Assembly: GCF_958453765.1 (NCBI RefSeq)
Contig: NZ_CAUDZA010000023.1
Span: 1 to 38,125, forward strand
Direction of reading: 5' to 3'
Origin: Phascolarctobacterium_A succinatutens_B
Lineage (GTDB): Bacteria > Bacillota > Negativicutes > Acidaminococcales > Acidaminococcaceae
Length of the DNA: 38,125 nucleotides
The notes under the pieces are model-generated. The model searched no databases, was not told the DNA's origin, and saw only the letters and a program-made list of their open reading frames with translations. Below are positions 1 to 8,554 of the stretch, piece after piece (position 1 is the first letter of the stretch; the number at the start of each line of letters is the position of its first letter). The position numbers were made by a program, and so were the translations under genes.

Positions 1-54
1 AAACCGACCTCCTAAAATTAGATTTTTAGGTCTAACTTTAGGGGGTCGGTTCAA
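1..54. repeat. Imperfect inverted repeat resembling IS3-family terminal repeats
   Basis: Two 21-22 bp arms (about 1-22 and 31-54) are inverted copies with two mismatches, separated by 8 bp. Read on the minus strand each arm begins like GAACCGACCCCCTAAAGTTAG, the style of IS3/IS150-type element ends. The arms face each other so closely that no transposase can fit between them. It may be a MITE-like remnant, a solo pair of ends, or simply a strong terminator hairpin of a gene left of the window. From 55 to 248 I see no convincing gene, only a short open plus-strand frame ending near 153 with no start or RBS. Confidence 0.4.
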
Positions 55-248
55 GCTGCGGAGGATTTTCTTCTTTCTCTCTCGTTAATTATGAGTCCGG
101 GGACATTAGCTTTGTTGGGACATTGGCTAAAAGCATGGGGTGTTAAAGGTTAAGAAGAAATAAGTAGAGGGATAACACCATATGCAAACAAACTTGATAA
201 CCACGAGATTTTCTATGCAAATTGACTTTTAAAGAAAGGCTTTTTTAG

Positions 249-926
249 TTAGCTCAGCTTTTTCAGATAAGCTTGTCCTTTTTCATGCTCGGACATAAAC
301 TGGAACAGGTAGAGGCCGCACAAGAATAAGAAGATGTTAGGCAGGAAAGGCACATACTCCAGCGAGACAAAATCTGCACCGGGCAGCCCCAGCCATACGT
401 TCCAGTCACCGTACAGGAAGGACGGCAGATGTCCAATTATCTTACCTTGCCAGATGATCACGCCATCAGTAAGATGCCTGGTCAAATCATAGGCTATTGC
501 AGATAACAGCCAACCGCAGGAACCGGGAGACTTCTGCAGCCACCAATGAATGGGCTGTACTACCAGATATGCAAGACCAAGGAAGGTAAAGATGCCGAAA
601 TAAATGGGATGCTGCGGTGTGAAGATATAGGTGCAAAGCGAAATCGCAGTGCCTACACCCAAAAGGCCCAATCCCCATTTGAGGTAATTGCTGCCCTGGC
701 TAAATGTCATACCGCACAGAACCACAATGCTCCACAGCGTCAGCCGCTGCCACCATACATAATCCCAAGCAGGATTAGTACCCTGAGCTACATTGATATT
801 ATACAGGAAGTAGAAAACTGCCAGATTCAGGAAGGCTGCAGCCTTGAGTGCATTCAGCACACGATACTGCTTCTTTGCTGTTTTTGTTTCTGACTGCTCA
901 TACATTTTTGCTAATAACTTTTCCAT
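249..926 (-). CDS. DUF1624 / heparan-alpha-glucosaminide N-acetyltransferase-like membrane protein
   Basis: A 225-residue polytopic membrane protein with roughly six hydrophobic segments. The middle part has a run of aromatic and small residues followed by TYIFTPQHPIYFGIFTFLGL (about residues 99-118), and the C-terminus has an EYVPFLPNIFLFLCG segment. Both match the pattern of the DUF1624 family, which is related to acetyl-CoA:heparan-alpha-glucosaminide acetyltransferases acting in the membrane. The N-terminal region lacks the usual Arg/Asp-containing first helix, so substrate and activity are unknown. ATG at 926 is preceded by GAGGT seven bases upstream. It is a single gene with its own promoter, downstream of the rsmA terminator. 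Confidence 0.65.
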   Translation of the reverse strand: MEKLLAKMYEQSETKTAKKQYRVLNALKAAAFLNLAVFYFLYNINVAQGTNPAWDYVWWQRLTLWSIVVLCGMTFSQGSNYLKWGLGLLGVGTAISLCTYIFTPQHPIYFGIFTFLGLAYLVVQPIHWWLQKSPGSCGWLLSAIAYDLTRHLTDGVIIWQGKIIGHLPSFLYGDWNVWLGLPGADFVSLEYVPFLPNIFLFLCGLYLFQFMSEHEKGQAYLKKLS

Positions 927-975
927 AATACTTACCTCGCTTTCATCGTGGGAGGTGAAGCGCCGCGCAAACCTT

Positions 976-1033
976 AGGGAATATTTATTATTCCCTGTAG
1001 TTATAATATAAACTATTCTGTCAGAATTTTCAA
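976..1033 (-). promoter_or_regulatory. Promoter with palindrome at the start site, upstream of the DUF1624-like gene
   Basis: On the minus strand TTGAAA (1028-1033) and TATATT (1005-1010) are separated by 17 bp, a sigma-A-type promoter. Directly downstream, around the expected transcription start, lies an 8-bp perfect inverted repeat (AGGGAATA 976-983, TATTCCCT 989-996, 5-nt gap). It could be an operator or a 5' mRNA hairpin. Confidence 0.5.
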
Positions 1034-1141
1034 GAGGTCAAGTTATAACGTTTGGGCATGTGGTAATTAGTTTTATATAAGTTATGCTTTATTAGAATAT
1101 TAATAATGCATCGCGGGAATAACTATGCCCTGAAAAAGCCA

Positions 1142-1189
1142 AAAACAGCAGAGAAACTGTAAACATCATTACACTTTCTCTGCTGTTTT
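1142..1189 (-). terminator. Rho-independent terminator after rsmA
   Basis: A 15-bp perfect stem (1142-1156 pairs with 1175-1189) with an 18-nt loop is followed on the minus strand by T-rich sequence. It lies about 20 bp past the rsmA stop codon. The A/T flanks on both sides make it potentially bidirectional. Confidence 0.85.
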
Positions 1190-1211
1190 GTAACCTAGCT
1201 TTTTTTATTTT

Positions 1212-2063
1212 TTACTTTTCTACACTAAAGGTATTAGTTAATGCCGCAAAATCCTCCAGGCTGAGTGTTTCCGCTCTGCGCTTGCCGTCTACGCCGGCAC
1301 GCTGCAGCCACTGCGCACACTGCTCGGAGTTGATGCCCATATTCTTCAGCGAATTGCTGAGCATCTTGCGTCTGAGGGAGAAGGCTGCCTTAACCACGCG
1401 GAAGAACAACGCTTCGTCGCACACCTTTACCGGCGGCTCGGAACGGCGCTTGCACACAATAACAGCCGAATCAACAGCCGGTGCGGGGATAAACGAGGTC
1501 GGCGGTACAATAAACGCTATCTCAGGCTCGGTATAATACTGAATAGCTACCGAAAGCGCACCATAATCTCTGCTGCCGGGTTTGGCAGCCATGCGTTCGG
1601 CAACCTCCTTCTGAACCATAGCAACTAAGCGCTCCATGGGCAGGCGCTTTTCCAACAGGGCAAAAATAATCGGCGTAGTAATATAATACGGCAGGTTAGC
1701 GCACACCTTAAAATCCGGTGCTGCCACCGTTTCCATAATATTTACCTGCAGGATATCGCCATTGACGATGCGAACATTGTCATAGCCCTCCAGCGTAACA
1801 TCCAATACCGGCAACAGGCGTTTATCCAGCTCTACCGCCACAACATCGGCACCGCTTTCTGCCAGTCCCTGTGTCAGCGTACCGATACCGGGACCTACCT
1901 CCAGCACCTTATCTGCAGGGGAAAGCTCTGCTGCCTCTACAATACGGCGCACGATATTTTCATCAATCAAGAAATTCTGCCCCAGCTTTTTATCGGCACG
2001 CAGTTTAAAGCGGTGCAGAATATGATTCGTTACCTGGGGAGAAGCAATAACCGGTTTATTCAC
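1212..2063 (-). CDS. rsmA: 16S rRNA (adenine1518/1519-N6)-dimethyltransferase RsmA (KsgA)
   Basis: Transfers four methyl groups from SAM to two adjacent adenines near the 3' end of 16S rRNA, a late step of small-subunit assembly in the cytosol. Visible signatures are KLGQNFLID near residue 26, the SAM-binding VLEVGPGIGTLT near 53, the acidic end of beta-2 (VAVELDKRL), and the catalytic NLPYYIT motif near 123. The C-terminal region has the FSLRRKML motif. Length 283 aa is normal for the family. The start overlaps the rnmV stop by 4 bp (ATGA), so the two are translationally coupled. The order yabE-rnmV-rsmA is the same as in Bacillus. Confidence 0.97.
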   Translation of the reverse strand: MNKPVIASPQVTNHILHRFKLRADKKLGQNFLIDENIVRRIVEAAELSPADKVLEVGPGIGTLTQGLAESGADVVAVELDKRLLPVLDVTLEGYDNVRIVNGDILQVNIMETVAAPDFKVCANLPYYITTPIIFALLEKRLPMERLVAMVQKEVAERMAAKPGSRDYGALSVAIQYYTEPEIAFIVPPTSFIPAPAVDSAVIVCKRRSEPPVKVCDEALFFRVVKAAFSLRRKMLSNSLKNMGINSEQCAQWLQRAGVDGKRRAETLSLEDFAALTNTFSVEK

Positions 2064-2602
2064 TCTTCACTCTCCAATTTTTCTAAAGCAGCCGTAAATT
2101 CTTCACGGCTCACACCATAATGATTCAGGCGTTCCAAAAAGCGTTTGGCATTGCCATAGCCTATACCAAGCTCGGCACCAAGCGCATCACGACGCATGGA
2201 AGCACTCTCGCTGCCGTTCAGATTATTTTGGAATAAATCGCGCATGGTAAATTCCTGCTGCGGGCGATATTCGTGGTGACGCACCTTAGCCAGAGCTTCC
2301 AAAATCGCCTCCGGCTGCGCCTGCTCCACGCCTACGTCATTATTGGCAGTTGCCTGACGCTTAGGAATAAACGCCTGACCTGCTTCTGGAAAGCGTTCCG
2401 TCAGGAAGCGACGAATGCGTTCTCCCGCGCCGTCAGGATCAGTCAGGATAATTATCCCGCGTTTTTTATACGCCGCCTCTATCTGGCGCAAAGTATAGGG
2501 GGCCAGCGTAAAGCCGCCGGTTTCGATAGTATCGGCCTCCAGCGCCTTACCGATTGCCACCGTATCCATTTTTCCTTCTACTACGAGCACTTCCTTAAGC
2601 AT
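2060..2602 (-). CDS. rnmV: Ribonuclease M5 (5S rRNA maturation)
   Basis: A 180-aa Toprim-domain endonuclease that trims precursor 5S rRNA at both ends, usually with ribosomal protein L18 bound. The Toprim acidic residues are visible as VVEGKMD (residues 7-13) and LTDPDGAGERIR (about 54-65). The C-terminal half matches the DUF4093 helical domain of RNase M5. It is coupled to rsmA by an ATGA overlap and starts 15 bp after the yabE-like gene. The presence of a Toprim plus C-terminal domain and this neighbourhood separate it from the larger DnaG/topoisomerase Toprim proteins. Confidence 0.95.
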   Translation of the reverse strand: MLKEVLVVEGKMDTVAIGKALEADTIETGGFTLAPYTLRQIEAAYKKRGIIILTDPDGAGERIRRFLTERFPEAGQAFIPKRQATANNDVGVEQAQPEAILEALAKVRHHEYRPQQEFTMRDLFQNNLNGSESASMRRDALGAELGIGYGNAKRFLERLNHYGVSREEFTAALEKLESEE

Positions 2603-2617
2603 TAGATAAATTCCACC

Positions 2618-3586
2618 TTAATCAGCTAAAATATAAATATCTACATCGCGTCTGCCCCACTGGATAGCACGATGATAATCATTAAAGAACAAATCTACTC
2701 TGTGGTGAACCATATCGCCACCGGTATCACCGGCCATAGCGATACCATAACCGGGGATATACATTTTTGTATAATACGGAATAAAGCGCGGGTCAACAGC
2801 CACAATGCCTTCATACGGAACAAGACCGATAGAAGTACGGCTGCCTGTTGCTACATAAGCAGAGGCATGCGCACTGATTTTTTTCGTATAGCGCTTATAG
2901 CCCTCAGGAGTATAGACGCTCATCGCCATACCCTTGCGGATAACCTTTGTTTCCGGCTCAATCAGCACATGACGCGTCAGCTCCTGTACGGAATGACTGC
3001 CATCACCGTTTTTCACCTTTTTGGAAACAACCTTCGCTGTACCGGCCTTGCCTTCAACATGTATCTTTTCCGTACCGAAGTTCAGACTGTAATCGTCCTC
3101 ATACTTCACCGGAATATCTACACTAGCTTCACTGAACTGCAGCTCCTCATCGGCATTCAAAATATAAACCTGCATGCCTTCCTTAAACGGCTCATGCACA
3201 TCCGGATAAACACGCTCCTTTTTGTAGGAGATGCCCAAATCCTTCAGCGCCTCGCCTACAGTCGGCTTGCAGCTTTTGTATTCTACCGTTTCATTGCCAC
3301 GGATAACAGTAAAGGGCTTGCCGCGCAGTACCTCAATCACACTGCCGTTCTGTACCCTTTTGGTATTCTGCAGCTTCCAGCCATCGCCCTTCTCCAGGAC
3401 AATGCCGGCCTCCTGCAAAATTTTGCCAGGCTTTACTGCATTAGTACGCACTTCCTTGGTCTGACCATCATAAAGAATGGTCACCTGCTGTGAAATATCA
3501 AAACCGGTCAGGAAGGGTACCATCAGCATAAGGATAACGGCAGATAATAAACAATTTAAATGTAATCTGCATATATGCTTAATCAT
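2618..3586 (-). CDS. YabE-like secreted protein: DUF348 repeats, G5 domain and 3D domain
   Basis: 322 aa, resembling Bacillus YabE and Rpf/Sps-like cell-wall proteins. The N-terminal hydrophobic stretch (about residues 8-30) is a signal peptide or membrane anchor. Two DUF348 ubiquitin-like repeats follow (about 31-145), then a G5 domain (about 150-220) and a C-terminal 3D domain. The three conserved aspartates of the 3D domain are visible in VAVDPRFIP, AGDTGGD and HRVDLFF, which places it in the MltA-like peptidoglycan-hydrolase fold group. ATG at 3586 has AAGGAGG five bases upstream and its own promoter. A cell-wall lytic role is inferred from the domains. Confidence 0.88.
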   Translation of the reverse strand: MIKHICRLHLNCLLSAVILMLMVPFLTGFDISQQVTILYDGQTKEVRTNAVKPGKILQEAGIVLEKGDGWKLQNTKRVQNGSVIEVLRGKPFTVIRGNETVEYKSCKPTVGEALKDLGISYKKERVYPDVHEPFKEGMQVYILNADEELQFSEASVDIPVKYEDDYSLNFGTEKIHVEGKAGTAKVVSKKVKNGDGSHSVQELTRHVLIEPETKVIRKGMAMSVYTPEGYKRYTKKISAHASAYVATGSRTSIGLVPYEGIVAVDPRFIPYYTKMYIPGYGIAMAGDTGGDMVHHRVDLFFNDYHRAIQWGRRDVDIYILAD

Positions 3587-3610
3587 AAAAACCTCCTTAA
3601 TCCGATAATT

Positions 3611-3640
3611 ATTTTAACATAAAACAGCAGGAAGCGTCAA
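3611..3640 (-). promoter_or_regulatory. Promoter for yabE-rnmV-rsmA
   Basis: TTGACG (3635-3640) and TAAAAT (3611-3616) on the minus strand with an 18-bp spacer. The position leaves a short leader before the yabE-like start codon. No terminator for the upstream trmN6 operon is evident between 3641 and 3734. Confidence 0.55.
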
Positions 3641-3734
3641 ATCCGTGACATTTACAGCATTTTCGCGTATCTAAAATGTATAATTTGTTAGCATATAGAC
3701 TACTTATATTCTAACATTTTCCCGTCCATTGAGA

Positions 3735-4481
3735 TTATTTAACAGCAGGCTCATAGAATTTTTTCACCTGCTCCGTATAACTGCCATCCTGATTATACAT
3801 AATCAGCGGCGGCAAAACATCCAAGCCGTAGCTGCCGCCCTTCTGCATTTCCATCAGGAAAATCCAGGCAGGCTTATCAATTTTGGAATGCACCCATTGC
3901 AAACGCTTCGGCTGCAGGCCATATTTCAGCGCCAGCTGCATGCTTTCGGCAAAGCGCTCCGGCAGCTGCACCAAAGCAAAGCGTCCGCGATAGCGCACAG
4001 CAAAGGCCGCCGCCCGGAAGAAATCCTCCAGCGTCGAGGTAACCTCATGGCAGGCAGCAGTGCCTACCTGGCGCACGTTACCACTGTTGCGGTAGGGCGG
4101 ATTGGCAGCCACCAGATCCATGCTTTCCGGCTGCAGCAGCTGCTTGTAATTGCGCAAATCACCGTCTATGACAGTAAATTTATCCTGCAGGGAATTATCC
4201 GCAACGCTTTGGCGTACCAGCTTTGTTACCTGCGGATTGCAGTCCAGCGCCGTCACCTCCGCGGCGCCTCTGCTTTCCAGCAGCATACTTATAGCACCGG
4301 TACCGCAGCCCAGCTCCAGTACCTTGGCCTTACGCACAACATGCGGAAAGTTGCCTAAAAACACAGCATCCGTAGTATAGCAGAACTCTTTGGCATCCTG
4401 CCAGATTTTATAACCGCAGCCCGGCACATAATCACAGCGCAGGCTGTTTTCCTGCTCAGACATTGTCAGCTTGGGAAGCAT
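3735..4481 (-). CDS. trmN6: tRNA1(Val) (adenine37-N6)-methyltransferase family (TrmN6/YabB)
   Basis: 248-aa class I SAM-dependent methyltransferase. LELGCGTGAISMLL (about residues 55-68) is the SAM-binding motif and AANPPYRNSG (about 119-128) contains the NPPY catalytic motif of N6-adenine methyltransferases. The N-terminal DYVPGCGYKIWQDAKEFCYT matches the family pattern of TrmN6/YabB. It is the last gene of the operon and overlaps the ricT end by 26 bp. ATG at 4481 is preferred because GGAAGAG precedes it. The internal ATG at 4463 has no RBS. Exact tRNA substrate is inferred from family membership. Confidence 0.85.
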   Translation of the reverse strand: MLPKLTMSEQENSLRCDYVPGCGYKIWQDAKEFCYTTDAVFLGNFPHVVRKAKVLELGCGTGAISMLLESRGAAEVTALDCNPQVTKLVRQSVADNSLQDKFTVIDGDLRNYKQLLQPESMDLVAANPPYRNSGNVRQVGTAACHEVTSTLEDFFRAAAFAVRYRGRFALVQLPERFAESMQLALKYGLQPKRLQWVHSKIDKPAWIFLMEMQKGGSYGLDVLPPLIMYNQDGSYTEQVKKFYEPAVK

Positions 4482-5298
4482 CTACAAGCTCTTCCCACTC
4501 CACCTGAATAGTATTATCCGGAGAAAGCTGTACAGCAGCGGTACGCTCCTTTCGGTTAATGCCTACTACCTTGCCTTCGCCCATAGTAGTCACTACCTTG
4601 CTGCCCATCTTGGGAATTTCAATACGCTCACGACGACCGCAGCCGTTGCAGCCGTGCTTGCAGTACATATGGTTTTCATACTTCAGGCAGCACATCAGAC
4701 GACCGCAGATGCCGGAAATCTTCGTCGGATTCAAGGACAAGCTCTGGTCCTTGGCCATGCGGATAGATACAGGCTCAAAGTCGCCCAAAAAGGTTGCACA
4801 GCACAGCGGGCGGCCACAGCTGCCGATACCGCCCAGCATCTTGGCCTCATCACGCACACCGATCTGGCGCAGCTCGATACGGGTACGGAAAACAGCTGCC
4901 AAATCCTTAACCAGCTCACGGAAGTCAATGCGTCCGTCAGCAGTGAAGTAGAAAATAATCTTATTCACATCAAAGGTAAACTCTACGTCAATCAGACGCA
5001 TGGGCAGACCATGATTTTTGATTTTGCGCAGGCAGATATTGAACGCTTCCTTTTCACGGATTTTGTTTTCTGCCAGCTTCATGTCATCATCGGCTGTTGC
5101 TTTACGCATAACCGGCTTGAGCGGGGAAACAATCTGCTTGTCTTCTACCTCACGCGGTCCGATAACAACCTCGCCGTATTCCACACCGCGAGCTGTTTCT
5201 ACAATAGCGAAATCACCCTTTGCTACACCTGTTTCCGCAGGGTCAAAATAATATATCTTGCACGCTTTTTTAAAGCGAATGCCTACTACTGTCGGCAT
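4456..5298 (-). CDS. ricT: PSP1/RicT (YaaT) family protein
   Basis: 280 aa PSP1-domain protein. In Bacillus subtilis RicT works with RicA and RicF as an iron-sulfur complex that supports RNase Y mRNA processing, competence and sporulation phosphorelay. The conserved cysteine clusters CGRPLCC (about residues 168-174) and ICGRLMCC (about 199-206) are present. A further CKHGCNGCG cluster follows about ten residues later and could bind additional metal. The start at 5298 has AAGGAGTG upstream. It sits six bases after holB, the gene order seen near the Bacillus origin (tmk, holB, yaaT, then yabB). Confidence 0.92.
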   Translation of the reverse strand: MPTVVGIRFKKACKIYYFDPAETGVAKGDFAIVETARGVEYGEVVIGPREVEDKQIVSPLKPVMRKATADDDMKLAENKIREKEAFNICLRKIKNHGLPMRLIDVEFTFDVNKIIFYFTADGRIDFRELVKDLAAVFRTRIELRQIGVRDEAKMLGGIGSCGRPLCCATFLGDFEPVSIRMAKDQSLSLNPTKISGICGRLMCCLKYENHMYCKHGCNGCGRRERIEIPKMGSKVVTTMGEGKVVGINRKERTAAVQLSPDNTIQVEWEELVDASQADNV

Positions 5299-5304
5299 AA
5301 ATTA

Positions 5305-6330
5305 TCACTCCTTATAAATTTTATCTATTTTAAGCGCCATGGTTTCCAATGCCGTTTTCATACCGACACTGCTCACCAATGCGTCATATGCTTCCTGTAC
5401 AATCACTAAAGCCTGCTTCAGCGCCGACAGCTGCCAACCGCTGCTCTGACTTTTAAGCTCATCCAGTAAATCTATATTATATATTCTATCATAAAGCTGC
5501 AATTTGCACATCATTAAATCGCGCAACAGCAGCTGCCACAGCTGTACAAGCAGCAGTGCCTGCTCACGCTGCAGCTTTTTGTCCAGCCAGCTGCGGCCGG
5601 CCAGATAATTCATCGGCATCGCCAAGGGCAAAGCCTCCAAAAAGGCTGCCGCCTGCTTACGGCATTCAAATACATCCAGCTGCCCCTTGGCTGCAGCTAA
5701 ATTCAGCGCCAAGCCTATTGAGCCTTCACTAATACGTGCCAATACTGCGGCCTTGGCAGGCTCTATCTGCCTTGCCTGCAGCGCCTGCTCCACCAGCTGC
5801 GGCTCGATTGCCTGAAAGCGCAGCTGCACCACGCGCGACATAATAGTCGGCAACAGCCTGTTGACATTGGCTGCCAGCAAAATAATCACCCAGCCGGCCG
5901 GCGGCTCCTCCAACAGCTTCAAAAAAGCATTGGCTGCGGCGGGAACCATGGTATCTGCATCCTCAACAATGCACACCCGCGTCGGTGACATCACCGGTGC
6001 CAGCGCCGTTTTGGCCGTCAGCTCCCTGATCTGGTCGATAATAATCGTATCTCTTAAACGGTCCTTTTTGTCATCCCATTCATGCTTTACCAACACAAAA
6101 TCAGGATGGCTAAGATTCCCGTCATGCAGATTCATCAGCCTGCAGGCCTCACAGCCGTCTGTGCCGTTATGCTGAAAGCACAGCAGTGCCTTGGCAAATT
6201 CCAGAGCCAGCGTGCGCTTACCCAAGCCGGCTGCACCGCTGAAAAGCAGCGCATGCGGACGCTCCTTGGCCTGCAGATAGTTCTGCAGAAATTTTTTCTG
6301 TTCTGTGTGGCCGATAATATGCTCCCACAT
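5305..6330 (-). CDS. holB: DNA polymerase III delta' subunit
   Basis: 341 aa clamp-loader subunit of the replicative polymerase. The AAA+ module is recognisable: a Walker A-like SGAAGLGKRTLALE (about 31-44), Walker B region CIVEDADTM, and LLEEPP followed by TIMSRVVQLRF in place of the usual SRC sensor. The zinc-binding region has C51, C60 and C63 but only three of the four usual cysteines in register. The C-terminal part is alpha-helical as expected. The start is one base after the tmk stop, with GGAGA inside the tmk end, so expression is coupled. Confidence 0.92.
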   Translation of the reverse strand: MWEHIIGHTEQKKFLQNYLQAKERPHALLFSGAAGLGKRTLALEFAKALLCFQHNGTDGCEACRLMNLHDGNLSHPDFVLVKHEWDDKKDRLRDTIIIDQIRELTAKTALAPVMSPTRVCIVEDADTMVPAAANAFLKLLEEPPAGWVIILLAANVNRLLPTIMSRVVQLRFQAIEPQLVEQALQARQIEPAKAAVLARISEGSIGLALNLAAAKGQLDVFECRKQAAAFLEALPLAMPMNYLAGRSWLDKKLQREQALLLVQLWQLLLRDLMMCKLQLYDRIYNIDLLDELKSQSSGWQLSALKQALVIVQEAYDALVSSVGMKTALETMALKIDKIYKE

Positions 6331-6331
6331 T

Positions 6332-6967
6332 TTATTTCTCTCCGCTGATTACTCTGCCGATTGCCTGCAACACCTTCGCATTAACCTCCTGCTGACTGCC
6401 TAAGGCATCAATCACCTGAAAACGCTCAGGCTCCTCCTGAGCTAACTCCAGAAAACCTGCACGCAAGCGCTGTTGAAACTCCAGTCCCTGCTGCTCATAA
6501 CGGTCCTGCACACCACGCTGCTGGCGACGCGCCAGCAATTTTGCCGGGTCGGCATCAAAAACAAGCGTCAAATCAGGCTCCAAGCCTCCGGTAGCAAAAG
6601 AGCCCAACCGGCGCAGCTGCGCAATCTCCTCCGGAGTTTTGCCCTGCGCCAGTCCCTGATAAACCAGTGTTGAATCATTGAAGCGGTCACAGATAATAAT
6701 CTTGCCTGCTTCCACCGCCGGACGCAGCAGCTTGTCGACATGCTCGCTGCGTGCTGCCAGATACAGCAACGTCTGCGTTGTCGTCGTCAGCGGCAGCTCC
6801 GGATCCAGCACCAAAGCGCGCACCTTTTCGGCCAGCTGTGTGCCTCCGGGCTCGCGGCTTTCCAGTACATCATAGCCCTGTTCGCGCAAGGCCTGCGCTG
6901 CCAAATGCTGCTGGGTAGTTTTCCCGGCTCCGTCTATTCCTTCAAATGTAATAAAAAATCCTCGCAT
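6332..6967 (-). CDS. tmk: dTMP kinase
   Basis: Phosphorylates dTMP to dTDP in thymidine nucleotide synthesis. The P-loop FEGIDGAGKTT begins at residue 8 of the chosen product, the REPGG motif lies near residue 38, and the DRF(N)DST substrate motif is near residue 90. The product is 211 aa, normal for the family. ATG at 6967 is chosen over an upstream in-frame GTG at 6994 because GAGGT lies seven bases before the ATG and the extra residues precede the conserved start of the fold. The RBS overlaps the stop codon of the decarboxylase gene. Confidence 0.96.
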   Translation of the reverse strand: MRGFFITFEGIDGAGKTTQQHLAAQALREQGYDVLESREPGGTQLAEKVRALVLDPELPLTTTTQTLLYLAARSEHVDKLLRPAVEAGKIIICDRFNDSTLVYQGLAQGKTPEEIAQLRRLGSFATGGLEPDLTLVFDADPAKLLARRQQRGVQDRYEQQGLEFQQRLRAGFLELAQEEPERFQVIDALGSQQEVNAKVLQAIGRVISGEK

Positions 6968-6977
6968 TTTATTTACC

Positions 6978-8426
6978 TCAATCCGCAATAACACGTATCG
7001 TTTGCAAGCTGCTGTCTGCAGGTCCGCTTACCGGCAAGCCAAGCTCCTTCTGCGCACGGCAGTAGGCAATAATCTCTTCCGTTACCAGCTCACCCGGCAG
7101 CAGTACCGGTATTCCCGGCGGATAAAAGCTCACCTGCTCGCCGCAGATTTTACCTGCAGCCTCTGCCAAAGGCACCTCCTTTTTCGCACGATAGAACACG
7201 TCGCGCAAGGGCAGAACTGCCTGCGTCTGCGGCACCTTCGCTGCCGCTGCCAGCTGCAGCGGCGCACGCTTCTGCGCCTGCATTTTATCCAGTACAGCGG
7301 CAATCCTTGCCAACGCCTCGTCATAATCCGTAGTAACATCTGCATAGGTCACCAAAAAGAGTACATTATAGGCATCTACAAGCTCAACAGCAACTCTTGC
7401 CTCACGGAAAAGCTCACCAACCTCTACGCCGGTATAGCCCCAGGCTGCAAAGTTGACTGTCACCTTCGTGCTGTCCAGCTGCAGTCCGCCGCAATCTGCC
7501 GTCTCCATTACACGCAGGCCGCTATAGGCTGCACACAGGCTGCGCAGCTTGGCAGCAGCCTGTACAGCCGCCGCTGCCATCTCCTTGCCGTAGACCTGCA
7601 CCTGCGCTCTGGCAGCATCCAGTGATGCCATCAGCAGATAGTTGGGACTTGTCGTCGTCAAAATGCTCATCACATCCGCCGCACGCTGCAAATCAAGATA
7701 CGCTCCCTGCACATGCAGCATACTGCACTGCGTCATCGCACCCAAAATTTTATGCGTACTCTGAGCACAGGCATCAGCACCGCACTGCAGAGCGGACGGC
7801 GGCAACAGCTCACTGAAGCCAAGATGCGGTCCATGCGCCTCATCCACCAGCAGCACTGCATTATGCGCATGGCAGCAGTCGGCAATTGCCCATACATCTG
7901 CCGCTACACCGTAATAATTGGGGCTGGTCAGCAGCACCGCTTTTATTTTGCTGTCCTGCACCAGCGCCGCCTCTATCTGCTGCACTGTAACCTGCATCTG
8001 AATACCGAACTCCGGCTGATACTCCGGCTGCAGATACACTGCTTCGATACCGCCCAAAACAAGTCCGCCGGCAACACTGCGGTGCGCATTGCGCGGCAGC
8101 AGCAGCTTTTCTCCGGGGTTCAGCGCTGTCAGCAGCATGGCATGAATCGCCTGACTTGTACCGTTGACTGCCCAAAAGCAGGCATCACTGCCGTAGGTTT
8201 GCGCTGCCAGCTCTTGCGCTTCTTTAATATAGGTTTCCGGCTCGTGGATATCGTCCAGCTCGCTCATCAGCGACACGTCCATCTGCACGCTGCCACCCAG
8301 CTCCTGACGCAGCAAGCGCTGCATGCCGCGTCCTCCCTTATGTCCGGGAGTATGCAGAGGATAGACGTCCTCACTTTTATATTGCAGCATCGCCTCTATC
8401 AAAGGCATGCTAATTTTATCTTTCAT
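6978..8426 (-). CDS. PLP-dependent Orn/Lys/Arg decarboxylase family protein (YaaO-like)
   Basis: 482 aa fold-type I PLP enzyme of the small Firmicute Orn/Lys/Arg decarboxylase class, which lacks the N-terminal wing domain of the large E. coli enzymes. PLHTPGHKGG (about 23-32) is the family N-terminal signature, VDEAHGPHLGF (about 194-204) contains the PLP-binding aspartate, and STHKILGAMTQ carries the Schiff-base lysine. Probable reaction is decarboxylation of arginine or lysine to agmatine or cadaverine. The substrate cannot be assigned from sequence. GGAGGGAG precedes the ATG. It heads the operon with tmk, holB, ricT and trmN6, as in Bacillus. Confidence 0.88.
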   Translation of the reverse strand: MKDKISMPLIEAMLQYKSEDVYPLHTPGHKGGRGMQRLLRQELGGSVQMDVSLMSELDDIHEPETYIKEAQELAAQTYGSDACFWAVNGTSQAIHAMLLTALNPGEKLLLPRNAHRSVAGGLVLGGIEAVYLQPEYQPEFGIQMQVTVQQIEAALVQDSKIKAVLLTSPNYYGVAADVWAIADCCHAHNAVLLVDEAHGPHLGFSELLPPSALQCGADACAQSTHKILGAMTQCSMLHVQGAYLDLQRAADVMSILTTTSPNYLLMASLDAARAQVQVYGKEMAAAAVQAAAKLRSLCAAYSGLRVMETADCGGLQLDSTKVTVNFAAWGYTGVEVGELFREARVAVELVDAYNVLFLVTYADVTTDYDEALARIAAVLDKMQAQKRAPLQLAAAAKVPQTQAVLPLRDVFYRAKKEVPLAEAAGKICGEQVSFYPPGIPVLLPGELVTEEIIAYCRAQKELGLPVSGPADSSLQTIRVIAD

Positions 8427-8467
8427 TATTTGCTCCCTCCGGCAAAGCTAAACTAATTTAGTACATC

Positions 8468-8483
8468 ATTATATTTTAACATA
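8468..8483 (-). promoter_or_regulatory. Probable promoter of the decarboxylase-tmk-holB-ricT-trmN6 operon
   Basis: On the minus strand TGTTAAAAT, an extended -10 (hexamer 8473-8478), overlaps a TATAAT at 8468-8473. No good -35 box is visible. It lies just upstream of the decarboxylase RBS. Confidence 0.4.
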
Positions 8484-8554
8484 TTTAGCACTGCAGATAT
8501 AGCTTTAAAGCAGCCATCAGCACAAATTTATTCTTTACACTGCGCACGTCTGCA

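Noticed and set aside
55..153. Plus-strand open frame at the left edge ending near 153
   Set aside because: Short, no start codon with RBS, no recognisable sequence. Could be the end of a truncated element but this cannot be supported.
2672..3493. Plus-strand open frame opposite the YabE-like gene
   Set aside because: Antisense to a gene with complete G5 and 3D domains; no family features of its own.
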